64,000 bases of DNA from contig NZ_LIQI01000022.1 in the NCBI RefSeq assembly GCF_001418105.1, positions 744,001-808,000 of the forward strand, read 5' to 3'. Below the pieces are notes generated by a model. That model ran no database searches. It saw only the letters and a program-made list of their open reading frames with translations, and was not told where the DNA came from. The position numbers and the translations under genes are program-made. This DNA is from Lacinutrix himadriensis (lineage in GTDB: Bacteria > Bacteroidota > Bacteroidia > Flavobacteriales > Flavobacteriaceae). Shown piece after piece: positions 18,197 through 27,817 of the stretch (its first letter is position 1; each line of letters begins with the position of its first letter).

Positions 18197-19991
18197 TTAG
18201 TCATTCAGCTTTAAAACAGCCATAAATGCTTCCTGTGGTATTTCTACATTACCAACTTGACGCATACGTTTTTTACCTTTCTTTTGTTTCTCTAAAAGTT
18301 TACGTTACGTGAAATATCTCCACCATAACATTTTGCAGTTACATCTTTACGTAATGCTTTTACAGTTTCTCTTGCAATAATTTTTGCTCCAATAGCTGCT
18401 TGAATTGGAATATCAAACTGTTGACGCGGAATAAGTTCTTTCAACTTCTCACACATTTTTTTACCAATATTATGTGCATTATCAGCATGTATTAAAGCAG
18501 AAAGCGCATCTACTGGTTGCCCATTTAATAATACATCTAAACGTACTAATTTAGATACCTTCATTCCTATTGGATGGTAATCAAAAGAAGCATATCCTTT
18601 AGATACTGTTTTTAAACGATCGTAAAAATCGAAAACAATTTCTGCTAAAGGCATTTCAAACGTTAATTCTACACGAACAGACGTTAAATACGTTTGATTA
18701 ATAATCATACCACGCTTTTCAATACAAAGCGACATTACGTTACCTACAAAGTCCGATTTTGTAATTATCGTAGCTTTAATAAATGGTTCTTCCACACGAT
18801 TTACGGTAGAAGGATCTGGTAAATCTGATGGATTATTTACTATAAATGGTGTGTCTGGATGTTTGTTTGTAAATGCGTTATAAGATACATTGGGAACCGT
18901 TGTAATAACCGTCATATCAAACTCACGTTCTAAACGTTCTTGAATAATTTCCATGTGAAGCATTCCTAAGAAACCACAACGAAAACCAAAACCTAAAGCG
19001 GCAGAACTTTCTGGAGCAAAAACTAAAGAAGCATCATTTAATTGGAGCTTTTCCATAGAGTTTCTAAGCTCTTCGTAGTCTTCGGTGTCTACCGGATATA
19101 TTCCTGCAAATACCATTGGTTTTACATCTTCAAAACCTGCAACAATATTGGTTGTCGGATTCGCAAAATCGGTAATTGTATCTCCAACTTTTACTTCTTT
19201 TGCCGTTTTGATACCTGTAATTAGGTATCCTACATCCCCTGTTTTTACACTTTGTTTTGCAACTTGTGTTAGCTTTAAGGTACCAACTTCATCGGCATTA
19301 TATTCTTTATCTGTAGCGACAAATTTATCTTTTGTCCTTTTTTAATTTCCCCATTAAAAACTCTAAAATAGGTTTCAATACCTCTAAAAGTATTGTAAAC
19401 AGAATCAAAAATTAAGGCTTGTAAAGGTGCATCCGGATCTCCTTTTGGAGCAGGAATACGCTCTATAATTGCTTTTAAAATATTTTCGACACCAAAACCA
19501 GTTTTTCCACTTGCGTGAATAACTTCTTCTGGATCACAACCTAAAAGGTCTACAATATCATCGGTTACTTCCTCAGGATTTGCACTTGGTAAATCAACTT
19601 TATTTAATACGGGAATAATTTCTAAATCATTCTCAAGGGCTAAATATAGATTCGAAATGGTTTGTGCTTGTATACTTTGAGCAGCATCTACAATAAGTAA
19701 AGCGCCTTCACAGGCAGCAATAGATCGAGAAACCTCATAAGAGAAATCTACGTGACCAGGAGTATCAATAAGGTTCAAGACGTATTCTTGTCCTTCGTAA
19801 GTATATTCCATTTGTATGGCGTGCGACTTGATGGTAATACCACGTTCGCGCTCTAAATCCATACTATCTAAAAGTTGTGCTTGTTGTTCGCGCGCAGTTA
19901 CCGAACCTGTTGCATCGAGTAAACGATCGGCAAGGGTACTTTTTCCGTGATCAATATGTGCAATAATGCAAAAATTTCTAATGTGCTTCAT
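18197..19991 (-). CDS. lepA: Elongation factor 4 (LepA), interrupted by two frameshifts
   Basis: Translational GTPase that back-translocates or remodels stalled ribosomes. The N-terminal frame (19991-19275) shows G1 [10 protein letters not shown]3 DTPGHVDF and G4 NKVDLP. The second frame carries domain II and the EF4-specific C-terminal part ([33 protein letters not shown]). A third frame, 18305-18197, encodes the expected Lys-rich tail ([15 protein letters not shown], then [13 protein letters not shown]). One T is missing (plus strand) in the TTT run at 19324-19326 and one in the TT at 18305-18306. Restoring both gives 598 residues, the normal length. Two independent breaks in so conserved a gene point to sequence errors. 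Confidence 0.92.
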
Positions 19992-20150
19992 AATCCTTTT
20001 CTCTTCTCTTTAGAGATTTGGCAAATATAACGCATTTATTATGCTTTTTCATACTTTTATTTTGTAGGAAAAAGACTAATTTATTTATGGGTAAACCGTA
20101 AAATAAAATGTAAAAGTATTGGTATATTGCGAGTTAATATTATTAAAATT

Positions 20151-22550
20151 TTGAAAATCAAAAAGAAGCTTTTATTATTATTTGTATTTATTCCTTTAGG
20201 AATGCTTTGCCAAGATTTTTCCCTAAACGGAAAAGTTTTTGACGCTAATAAAAATGCTATTTCTTTTGCTAATATTGTTCTTCTAAGTAAACAAGACTCT
20301 ACCATTGTATCTGGAACAAGTAGTAATGATCTAGGAGACTTTTATCTAAATAAAATTCAACCAAACAGTTACATTTTAAAAATTTCTTTTGTTGGTTTTC
20401 ACGATTATTCCAAAGAAATTCAAGTAGATAAAAACATAACCTTACCTTATGTAATACTTAACGAATCTAAGCAAAGTATAGAAGAAGTTAGCATTGTTGT
20501 AAAAAAACCAACCGTTAAAAAAGAGGTGGATCGTTTAGTTTTTAATGTTGCAAATACAGCATTAAGTGAAGGTAATATGATGGAAGTTTTACGAAGTACG
20601 CCTGGTGTTTTAGTAATTGACAATAATATTCAAATAAAAAGTGGCGCACCAACGGTGTATATAAATGATAAAAAAGTACACCTTTCTGGAGAGGAATTAG
20701 CACAACTATTAGAAGGTTCTCCTGCTAATAATATAAAATCGATTGAGGTTATCACCAATCCTCCTGCAAAATACGATGCTTCCAGTGGTGCTGTTTTAAA
20801 TATTGTAATGGATAAAAATTTAATAACAGGATATAGAGGTTCTGTTTTTACAAATTATACTCAAGGAGTTTTTCCAAGGAGTAATGTAGGAACAACTAAT
20901 TTTTATAAAACCGAAAAATTTAATGTATTTGCCAACTATAGTTTTACACAAAGCAAAATAAATAGAGAGAGTGATGAGGTGATTAATTTTTTAGAAAACG
21001 ATGCTGTTTCTGAAAAATGGACTACGGATATTGATAGAAACTCCTGGTCTAAAACACATAATTTTAATCTAAACTTAGATTATTTTTTTGATGATTATAA
21101 CACCTTAAGTTTTGCTTCCAATTTATTATTTCTGCCATATTATAAATATAAAATTAAAAGTAATACAGAAATTAGTGAGAACGCTAGCAACCCACTTACT
21201 AGCTTTAAATCTGATAACTTATCTAGAGATAGAAAACACAATTTAGGGTTCGATTTAGATTATGTGCATACCTTTAAAAACGAAGCAAAACTATCTTTAA
21301 ATACGCATTATACGGTTTATAACTACAACAGGAAACAAGATGTTTTTAGTGATTATTTTTATCAAGACACACCAAATACAACGAACGCATTTAATACAAA
21401 GGCAAATCAAGGTACAGATATTTACACTTCGCAATTAGATTATAGTGCAACAATAAATGAAACTTCTTCTTTTTCTTTAGGAATTAAGACCTCCTTTATT
21501 ACAGCTGAAAGTGACATCACACAGTTTGATGTAGTGGGAAATAATCAAACGTTGAATACCGATAATTCGGATGCTTTTAATTATAACGAAGATATTCTTG
21601 CTGCTTATATTGGGTATGATAAAAAGTGGAAAAAATGGAGCTTATCTGCTGGTTTCCGAATAGAAGAAACAGCTATTAAAGGAGAATCTCCAATTACAAA
21701 CGAAGAAAACAAACAAGACTATTTAAAAGGATTTCCTGTTTTTAATTTACAATATCAAATTACAGATAAAGTAAGTGCTACTGTTAATTATAAACGCAGT
21801 GTAGACAGACCAAGTTATCAAAATTTAAACCCTTTTGCGTATTATTTAAACGATAATACTATAGTCACTGGAAACCCAAATTTACAACCAGCATTTGTAG
21901 ATTATATTAAGCTTGGTACAACCATAAATGACATGTATACTTTTGAAGCGTATTATAAATATATGGACGCTAGTTTTTTAGAGTTACCTATTCAAGATAA
22001 TATAGAAAATCAAATCATTTACACCCCAATAAACTTAAGTAATACCGTAGAGTATGGTTTTGATTTTACTACTTATTTTAATGTTACCAAAAATTGGTTT
22101 CTTTACTTTGTAACCTCCTTTTATAATATTCAAGATTTAGCAACATTAAATGGCGAGCGTTTAAAAACAGACTCTTGGTCTAATTATTCTGTTCTAAGTA
22201 ATGATTTTTCTTTATTAAAAGATAAAAGTCTAACCGCTAACTTAACATTTGTATATGTAGGTAAAAACCAACAAGGTTTTCAAACAGTAGATGGTAGACT
22301 TGCAACCGACTTAGCAATTAAAAAAACGATTTTAAAGAAAAAAGCTACTATATCTTTATCGGCAGCAGATTTGTTTAACCTCCAGGATTTTACTGTAAAC
22401 GCTAAATATCTAGATCAAAATAATTCCAGATACTCCAACCAAGACAATAGGTATATAAAACTTGGCTTTAGTTATAAATTTGGAAACACGATTTTAGAAA
22501 CAAACGAGCGTACTAAATCCCGTAAAGAAAGAGATCGTTTAGAGAAGTAA
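20151..22550 (+). CDS. Outer membrane beta-barrel protein, TonB-dependent-receptor-like
   Basis: About 799 residues from TTG at 20151 (MKIKKKLLLLFVFIPLGMLC, a signal peptide); a TTG at 20127 is an alternative. A carboxypeptidase-regulatory-like beta domain (about 22-105; LNGKVFDANKNAISFANIVL) is followed by a plug-like domain (about 115-215; LSEGNMMEVLRSTPGVLVI) and a long beta-barrel domain of the Bacteroidota OMP family. No clear TonB box and no SusD partner next door, so a glycan-utilisation role is not supported. The substrate is unknown. It is divergent from lepA. Confidence 0.85.
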   Translation: MKIKKKLLLLFVFIPLGMLCQDFSLNGKVFDANKNAISFANIVLLSKQDSTIVSGTSSNDLGDFYLNKIQPNSYILKISFVGFHDYSKEIQVDKNITLPYVILNESKQSIEEVSIVVKKPTVKKEVDRLVFNVANTALSEGNMMEVLRSTPGVLVIDNNIQIKSGAPTVYINDKKVHLSGEELAQLLEGSPANNIKSIEVITNPPAKYDASSGAVLNIVMDKNLITGYRGSVFTNYTQGVFPRSNVGTTNFYKTEKFNVFANYSFTQSKINRESDEVINFLENDAVSEKWTTDIDRNSWSKTHNFNLNLDYFFDDYNTLSFASNLLFLPYYKYKIKSNTEISENASNPLTSFKSDNLSRDRKHNLGFDLDYVHTFKNEAKLSLNTHYTVYNYNRKQDVFSDYFYQDTPNTTNAFNTKANQGTDIYTSQLDYSATINETSSFSLGIKTSFITAESDITQFDVVGNNQTLNTDNSDAFNYNEDILAAYIGYDKKWKKWSLSAGFRIEETAIKGESPITNEENKQDYLKGFPVFNLQYQITDKVSATVNYKRSVDRPSYQNLNPFAYYLNDNTIVTGNPNLQPAFVDYIKLGTTINDMYTFEAYYKYMDASFLELPIQDNIENQIIYTPINLSNTVEYGFDFTTYFNVTKNWFLYFVTSFYNIQDLATLNGERLKTDSWSNYSVLSNDFSLLKDKSLTANLTFVYVGKNQQGFQTVDGRLATDLAIKKTILKKKATISLSAADLFNLQDFTVNAKYLDQNNSRYSNQDNRYIKLGFSYKFGNTILETNERTKSRKERDRLEK

Positions 22551-22576
22551 CAAATTCATACGAAAGTAGGAATTTG

Positions 22577-23237
22577 TTAGTCTTGCCACTCTGCAATAAA
22601 CAAGTTTGTATCAGAATTAATATATTTCAGAATATCGCTAATCGCTCCATTCTGCAATATCGGTATCATTCTTTAATTATATTTCAGAATTGCCATCCTT
22701 TTAGTCTTGCCATTCTGCAATAAATAAATTAGTATCAGAATTAATATATTTCAGAATATCGCTAATCGCTCCATTCTGCAATATCGGTATCATTCTTTAA
22801 TTATATTTCAGAATTGCCATCCTTTTAGTCTTGCCATTCTGCAATAAATAAATTAGTATCAGAATTAATATATTTCAGAATATCGCTAATCGCTCCATTC
22901 TGCAATAAACAAGTTCGTATCAGAATTAATATATTTCAGAATTGCCAACCTTTTAGTCTTGCCATTCTGCAATAAATAAATTAGTATCAGAATTAATATA
23001 TTTCAGAATATCGCTAATCGCTCCATTCTGCAATATCGGTATCATTCTTTAATTATATTTCAGAATTGCCATCCTTTTAGTCTTGCCATTCTGCAATAAA
23101 TAAATTAGTATCAGAATTAATATATTTCAGAATATCGCTAATCGCTCCATTCTGCAATATCGGTATCATTCTTTAATTATATTTCAGAATTGCCATCCTT
23201 TTAGTCTTGCCATTCTGCAATAAATAAATTAGTATCA
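22577..23237. repeat. 124-bp tandem repeat array (five units plus the seed copy in the gene end)
   Basis: The anchor GTCTTGCCA recurs at 22580, 22704, 22828, 22956, 23080 and 23204: spacings of 124, 124, 128, 124 and 124. Each unit consists of two related 62-bp halves that start CCATTCTGCAAT and contain TTTCAGAAT. The last copy is the 3' end of the TolB-like gene. In the third unit the second half has been replaced by a first-half-like sequence. ATTCTG and CAGAAT recur as inverted pairs, so hairpins are possible. Read on the minus strand, both halves resemble the gene's final codons plus a stop. Confidence 0.93.
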
Positions 23238-24304
23238 TGTCCGCCACCATTATTTCTATTCGAAGAGAAGACTAAGTATTTACCATCATTAGAAAACACA
23301 GGGAAAGCATCAAAAGTAGTACTATGCGTAACGCGTTCTAAGTTTTTACCATCAATATCAATCAAGTATAAATTAAATGGAAATCCGCGAGGGGATTCAA
23401 AGTTAGAAGAGAATAAAATTTTCTTTCCATCTGGGTGAAAAAACGGACTCCAATTCGCGTTTCCTAAGTCGGTTAATTGCTTTAAATCACTACCATCAGC
23501 ATTACATATATAAAGTTCCATTTCGGTTGGTTGTACTAACCCTTCCGCTAATAAATCTTTATATTCTTTAATCTCTTCTTCGGTTTTTGGTCTAGAAGAA
23601 CGGAAGATAATTTTTGTGCCATCTGGAGAAAAGAAAGCGCCTCCATCATAACCCAACTCGAAAGTAATTTGCTTTACATCACTTCCGTCTAAATTCATAG
23701 TATATAAATCGATATCCCCATTTCTAGTAGAGGTGAAAACAATTTTATCGCCTTTAGGAGAAACCGTCGGCTCTGCGTCATAACCAACTTCATGTGTTAA
23801 TTGTGCGGTTATATTTCCTTCTAAATCGGCTACAAAAATATCATAGGTATCATAAATTGGCCAGATGTATTTTCCGTTTTTACGTAAAGGAGTTTCTGGG
23901 CAAGCATCATCTCCTAAATGTGTAGAAGCATAAATAATATGTTCGTTATCTGGTAAAAAATACGCACAAGTAGTTCTTCCTTTTCCGGTGCTAATCATTG
24001 GAGGAATTTTATCTTTAAATATTTCGTCAGCATCCATTAAAAACATCTGATCGCAATCTACATTCCAGTCTTTGTTATTCGACTGAAAAACTAATTGCTT
24101 GTCATCAAAACTCCAATATGCTTCGGCATTATCACCACCAAAAGTAACTTGACGTATATTTTTAAAATGCGTTTCTTCCGGATAAATTAAAGAATCCACC
24201 CATTTTGTAGCTCCCGTTGTAGCATCTCCTGTTTTAGAAGTATTCTGTTTACAGGAAACAAAAGAAAAAGCAAGTAATATGTATAGTACGTAGTTTTTAG
24301 TCAT
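23201..24304 (-). CDS. TolB-like beta-propeller (PD40) lipoprotein
   Basis: 367 residues; lipobox SFVSC with Cys at about 18. At least five WD40-like/PD40 blades are visible, for example PKGDKIVFTSTRNGDIDLY, PDGTKIIFRSSR, PDGKKILFSSN and NDGKYLVFSSNRN. The family is related to the TolB C-terminal propeller and to DPP-type propellers; no catalytic domain is attached. Likely a periplasmic or surface lipoprotein that binds protein or peptide. Its last 12 codons (DTNLFIAEWQD-stop) form the first module of the downstream tandem array. It is divergent from the M28 peptidase gene, 59 bp away. Confidence 0.85.
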   Translation of the reverse strand: MTKNYVLYILLAFSFVSCKQNTSKTGDATTGATKWVDSLIYPEETHFKNIRQVTFGGDNAEAYWSFDDKQLVFQSNNKDWNVDCDQMFLMDADEIFKDKIPPMISTGKGRTTCAYFLPDNEHIIYASTHLGDDACPETPLRKNGKYIWPIYDTYDIFVADLEGNITAQLTHEVGYDAEPTVSPKGDKIVFTSTRNGDIDLYTMNLDGSDVKQITFELGYDGGAFFSPDGTKIIFRSSRPKTEEEIKEYKDLLAEGLVQPTEMELYICNADGSDLKQLTDLGNANWSPFFHPDGKKILFSSNFESPRGFPFNLYLIDIDGKNLERVTHSTTFDAFPVFSNDGKYLVFSSNRNNGGGHDTNLFIAEWQD

Positions 24305-24333
24305 GATTTTTTACTTAAATGGCATTTAATACC

Positions 24334-24341
24334 TAATTTTG
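24334..24341 (+). promoter_or_regulatory. -7 promoter element for the M28 peptidase gene
   Basis: TAATTTTG matches TAnnTTTG, 22 bases before the ATG. No good TTG -33 element was found. Confidence 0.35.
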
Positions 24342-24363
24342 TGTAAAATTAATATTTATCATT

Positions 24364-25590
24364 ATGAAATATAGCATTCTTGTCATTTTTTTAATTCTAT
24401 TGAGTTCTTGTAAAGAAGATATAGTTACACCAGAAGTATCTATTGAAGAAGACGTAGCATTTTTAGCAGATGATGCTTTAGAAGGCCGACAAACAGGAAC
24501 AGTAGGAGAGCAAAAAGCTGCGGAATATATCGCAAAACGCTTTCAAGATTTAGGTTTACACGCCAAAGGAACGGATGGTTTTTTTCAAACCTTTTCCTTT
24601 AAACCAAAAACAGATCCGCATCAAGAAGTGAATTATACCGTAAAAGATGGAGACAGTACCATTACAGGAACTAACGTAGTAGCGTATATAGATAACCAAG
24701 CAGAAAACACTGTGATTATTGGTGCGCATTATGACCATTTAGGTTATGGTGCTGAAGGTTCTTTATATAGAGGGGAAAGAGCTATTCATAATGGAGCAGA
24801 TGACAATGCAAGTGGTGTAGCAGTGCTACTAAATTTGGCAAAACGATTAATGAAAGGGAATATTAACAACAATTACTTATTCATTACTTTTTCTGGTGAA
24901 GAAATGGGATTATTAGGTTCTAACTATTTTGTGAAAAATCCAACGATAGATACGAAGAAAGCAAACTATATGATTAATATGGATATGGTTGGTAGGCTTA
25001 AAAAAGATAGTACACTTGCTGTTTATGGGGTTGGTACTTCGCCAATATTTAAACAAACTTTAAAAGCGAATAACAACCGATTTAAATTAGTGCAAAAAGA
25101 ATCTGGAGTAGGACCAAGTGATCATACTTCTTTTTATAATGCAGATATTCCTGTGTTGCATTTTTTTACTGGTCAGCATGAAGATTACCATAAACCTTCA
25201 GACGATACAGAACGTTTGCATTTTAACGGCATGCAAGTAATTTCAAATTACATTTTCGAGATTGTTAGCGATTTAGATAATAACGGAAAACTTCCTTTTA
25301 GAAAAACGAAAAACGAAAGCGAAGATGTACCACGTTTTAAAGTTGGATTAGGTGTCATTCCAGATTATTTATACGACGGAAAAGGGATGCGAATTGATGG
25401 AATTAGTGAAGACAAACCAGCACAAAAAGCAGGATTACAAAGAGGAGACGTAGTTGTAAAACTTGGCGAGATTGAGGTGATAGATATGACAACATACATG
25501 ATAGGATTATCAAAATTTGAAGAAGGAGATACTACCAAAGTGATTGTAGAAAGAGATGGGAAAACAGTAGAAGCCGAAATTAGCTTTTAA
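24364..25590 (+). CDS. M28 family metallopeptidase with C-terminal PDZ domain, lipoprotein
   Basis: 408 residues; lipobox LLSSC at about residues 12-16. M28 aminopeptidase domain with the co-catalytic zinc ligands visible: GAHYDHLGYG, GADDNASG, FSGEEMGLLGS, INMDMVGR and the His region FFTGQHEDYHKPSDD. A PDZ domain occupies about 330-405 (AGLQRGDVVVKLGEIEV). Periplasmic or surface peptide trimming is expected. It is divergent from the TolB-like gene and converges with a small lipoprotein gene across a shared terminator. Confidence 0.93.
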   Translation: MKYSILVIFLILLSSCKEDIVTPEVSIEEDVAFLADDALEGRQTGTVGEQKAAEYIAKRFQDLGLHAKGTDGFFQTFSFKPKTDPHQEVNYTVKDGDSTITGTNVVAYIDNQAENTVIIGAHYDHLGYGAEGSLYRGERAIHNGADDNASGVAVLLNLAKRLMKGNINNNYLFITFSGEEMGLLGSNYFVKNPTIDTKKANYMINMDMVGRLKKDSTLAVYGVGTSPIFKQTLKANNNRFKLVQKESGVGPSDHTSFYNADIPVLHFFTGQHEDYHKPSDDTERLHFNGMQVISNYIFEIVSDLDNNGKLPFRKTKNESEDVPRFKVGLGVIPDYLYDGKGMRIDGISEDKPAQKAGLQRGDVVVKLGEIEVIDMTTYMIGLSKFEEGDTTKVIVERDGKTVEAEISF

Positions 25591-25633
25591 AACCCAATTA
25601 AAGTAGCGCAAATTGTAACGCATTTTATAAATA

Positions 25634-25676
25634 AAAAACAGCAACAAGAATAATTAAATTTTTGCTGCTGTTTTTC
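25634..25676. terminator. Bidirectional terminator
   Basis: AAAACAGCAACAA pairs with TTGCTGCTGTTTT (one mismatch) around an AT loop, between two convergent genes. Confidence 0.8.
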
Positions 25677-25700
25677 TTTATAGAAGCAATAAACACAGAA

Positions 25701-26234
25701 TTACACCCCTAAAATTTTAGCATCTACTCTAAATTTGGTGTCAATGGTAATGTCGTGTGTTTCGCTAATTGTTTCGTCTGTAACTGTTTTAACACGTAAA
25801 CTAAAAGTGTCTTTTTTAATAAACTCTTTTAATTCTTGATCGGTAACTTGTAATTGTAAAGTGCTAGAATTAGTGTCTTCTAAATCAAAAGCGTTTGCTA
25901 TTTCTAATTCCTCAACACCTTCGGCATTAATATAAACGTGAATTTCTTTTAAAAAGTTAAAATCTCCATCTTCCGGAGTATCGATAGTAAGCTTAATCGT
26001 TTTTAGTTTAATACTTTCAATTAAATCTTTACGTGTATCGTTGTTTTCAAAAGTAGACTCCGACTCTGTAGTCATGTCTGGCGTCTGGATATCAAAAGGA
26101 GTGTTTATTAAAGTGGTAGGTTGTATGGTATAATTGGTTTGATAGTCTAAATCGAATTTGGTTAACTCATCTATAGCACTGCAATTTAAAAGGAGTATAA
26201 CAGGGACAAAAAGTAAAAGTAGGTTCTTTTTCAT
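25701..26234 (-). CDS. Hypothetical lipoprotein
   Basis: About 177 residues from ATG 26234 (MKKNLLLLFVPVILLLNC); six codons upstream there is another ATG at 26252. The lipobox Cys lies at about residue 18. The mature part is acidic and beta-rich, with no catalytic motif I recognise (LKTIKLTIDTPEDGDFNF; IHVYINAEGVEELEIA). This type of conserved small lipoprotein is common in Flavobacteriaceae. It has its own unit between the M28 gene and dusB, with which it is divergent. Function unknown. Confidence 0.8.
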   Translation of the reverse strand: MKKNLLLLFVPVILLLNCSAIDELTKFDLDYQTNYTIQPTTLINTPFDIQTPDMTTESESTFENNDTRKDLIESIKLKTIKLTIDTPEDGDFNFLKEIHVYINAEGVEELEIANAFDLEDTNSSTLQLQVTDQELKEFIKKDTFSLRVKTVTDETISETHDITIDTKFRVDAKILGV

Positions 26235-26335
26235 TTTATGTTTTTGCTGCAAAGGTACATATTTAGAGATAAGCGGTTTTTACGTTTATTTTTTATAAAA
26301 ATAAAAGACTTATTTTTGCGGAAAATATTAAGTAC

Positions 26336-27331
26336 TTGGTAAAAATAGGCAACATAGAACTTCCTGACTTTCCTTTATTGTTAGCACCAATGGAAGATGT
26401 AAGTGATCCACCTTTTCGCGCATTATGCAAAGAACAAGGTGCAGATGTGGTATACACAGAATTTGTTAGTAGTGAAGGTTTAATTCGTAACGCAGCAAAA
26501 AGTGTTATGAAATTAGACATTTATGAAAAAGAGCGTCCTGTTGGGATTCAAATTTTTGGAGCCAATTTAGATAGTATGCTGCAAACTATTGATATTGTTG
26601 CAGAATCTAAACCAGACATTATTGATATTAATTTTGGTTGTCCGGTAAAGAAAGTAGTTAGTAAAGGTGCAGGAGCAGGAATCTTAAAAGATGTCTGTTT
26701 GATGGAGCAATTAACTGCCGAAATGGTGAAACGCACCAACATTCCAATCACGGTAAAAACACGTTTGGGTTGGGATCATGATTCTATTCGAATTGTTGAG
26801 GTTGCTGAAAGATTGCAAGATGTTGGCTGTAAAGCGATAGCAATTCACGGACGTACAAGAGCGCAAATGTATAAAGGAGATGCCGATTGGAAGCCAATTG
26901 CAGAAGTAAAAAATAATGCACGTATGCATATTCCTGTTTTTGGAAATGGCGATGTTACTACTCCAGAACGCGCCATGGAAATGCGTGATGTATACGGATT
27001 AGATGGTTGTATGATTGGTCGTGCATCCATTGGTAATCCTTGGTTTTTTAAACAAGTAAAACACTTTTTTGAAACAGGAGAACATTACCGACCAATTAAT
27101 ATGCAAGAACGTGTAGAAGCGGCTCGTAGACATTTGCAAATGTCTATTGACTGGAAAGGGGAAATTCTTGGTGTTTTTGAAACGAGAAGACATTATACCA
27201 ATTACTTTAAAGGGATTCCACATTTTAAAGAATACCGAATGAAAATGGTTACTAGTGATGCATCTGTAGATGTGTTTGCTGCGTTTGATGAGGTGTTAGA
27301 GAAGTTTGGAGACTTTCAGTTTACAGAATAG
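26336..27331 (+). CDS. dusB: tRNA-dihydrouridine synthase B
   Basis: 331 residues from a TTG start (MVKIGNIELPDFPLLLAPME matches the usual DusB N terminus; no in-frame ATG lies further upstream). FMN-dependent reduction of uridine in the tRNA D-loop. Signatures: LAPMEDVSDPPFRALC, the catalytic Cys in INFGCPVKKVVSKGAG, VKTRLGWD, AIHGRTRAQMYKG and the phosphate-binding GNGDVTTPERA and GRASIGNPWFF. Single-gene unit followed by a repeat-rich spacer. Confidence 0.93.
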   Translation: MVKIGNIELPDFPLLLAPMEDVSDPPFRALCKEQGADVVYTEFVSSEGLIRNAAKSVMKLDIYEKERPVGIQIFGANLDSMLQTIDIVAESKPDIIDINFGCPVKKVVSKGAGAGILKDVCLMEQLTAEMVKRTNIPITVKTRLGWDHDSIRIVEVAERLQDVGCKAIAIHGRTRAQMYKGDADWKPIAEVKNNARMHIPVFGNGDVTTPERAMEMRDVYGLDGCMIGRASIGNPWFFKQVKHFFETGEHYRPINMQERVEAARRHLQMSIDWKGEILGVFETRRHYTNYFKGIPHFKEYRMKMVTSDASVDVFAAFDEVLEKFGDFQFTE

Positions 27332-27733
27332 ATTTATAGATTCTAAAGTATTATAATCACTTGCTCCTCTCTTTAGTTAAAAGCGGAGCGTTTGAAGAAA
27401 AAAGCGAAGCTATTTTTTAGGAACAAAACTCCTCTTTCTTCCCGTTTTCTTTTTGGAAAACTGCAATTCATTCTCCTCTTAAACTTAAGAGGAGAGCTTT
27501 TACGAGTATATTTTTATTTAGTTAGAAAACAAGGCTGTATATATTCAAAACACCTCTTTCTTACAGCCAAAATTATAATTTGTACTTGCTCCTCTCTTTA
27601 GTTAAAGAGAGGTGGTTTTGACTTTAGTCAAAAGCGGAGAGTTTGCAAATTGCGCGAAGCTGCAACAAAATAGATTTTTTTAAGTAATTACTTTCCTTTT
27701 AATTAAACCTTAAGCATAGCAAGTACACGCAAG
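27332..27733. repeat. Repeat-rich spacer with three perfect palindromes and a diverged direct repeat
   Basis: No convincing gene. A segment starting CTTGCTCCTCTCTTTAGTTA occurs at about 27360 and again at about 27584; the second copy has an additional 27 bases. Perfect hairpins are CTCCTCTTAA-ac-TTAAGAGGAG (27473-27494), CCTCTCTTTA-gt-TAAAGAGAGG (27591-27612) and TTTTGACT-tt-AGTCAAAA (27616-27633). The first two have the same design (10-bp arms, 2-base loop). The one open frame across this spacer (27392-27601) has Lys/Phe-rich low-complexity content and no homology I recognise. Confidence 0.7.
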
Positions 27734-27805
27734 AAGGATTGCACAATTTGTTTGAGCTCCTTGAAAAGAGCGAGTTGTAAAAGCCTGTTTGCCTTTTTCA
27801 GGCAA
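27734..27805 (+). repeat. Dispersed 53-bp element, copy A (diverged), with 3' hairpin
   Basis: A core related to AAGGATTGAGCAATTG...GCCTG runs 27734-27787, followed by a hairpin TTGCC...GGCAA to 27805. Other copies are at 36371-36450 (minus) and 60517-60597 (plus). Confidence 0.7.
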
Positions 27806-27817
27806 CTTGCCAAAAAA

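Noticed and set aside
20151-22550. SusC-type glycan utilisation locus
   Set aside because: No SusD, no glycoside hydrolases and no sensor genes are adjacent; only a stand-alone barrel protein is present.
22577-23237. CRISPR array
   Set aside because: Units are 124 bp in head-to-tail tandem with no unique spacers; no cas genes nearby.
22577-23237. A repeat-protein gene read through the array
   Set aside because: The 124-bp period is not a multiple of three and every unit has stops in all useful frames.
27392-27601. 69-codon ORF
   Set aside because: Falls in a palindrome-rich spacer, has biased low-complexity content and no recognisable similarity.
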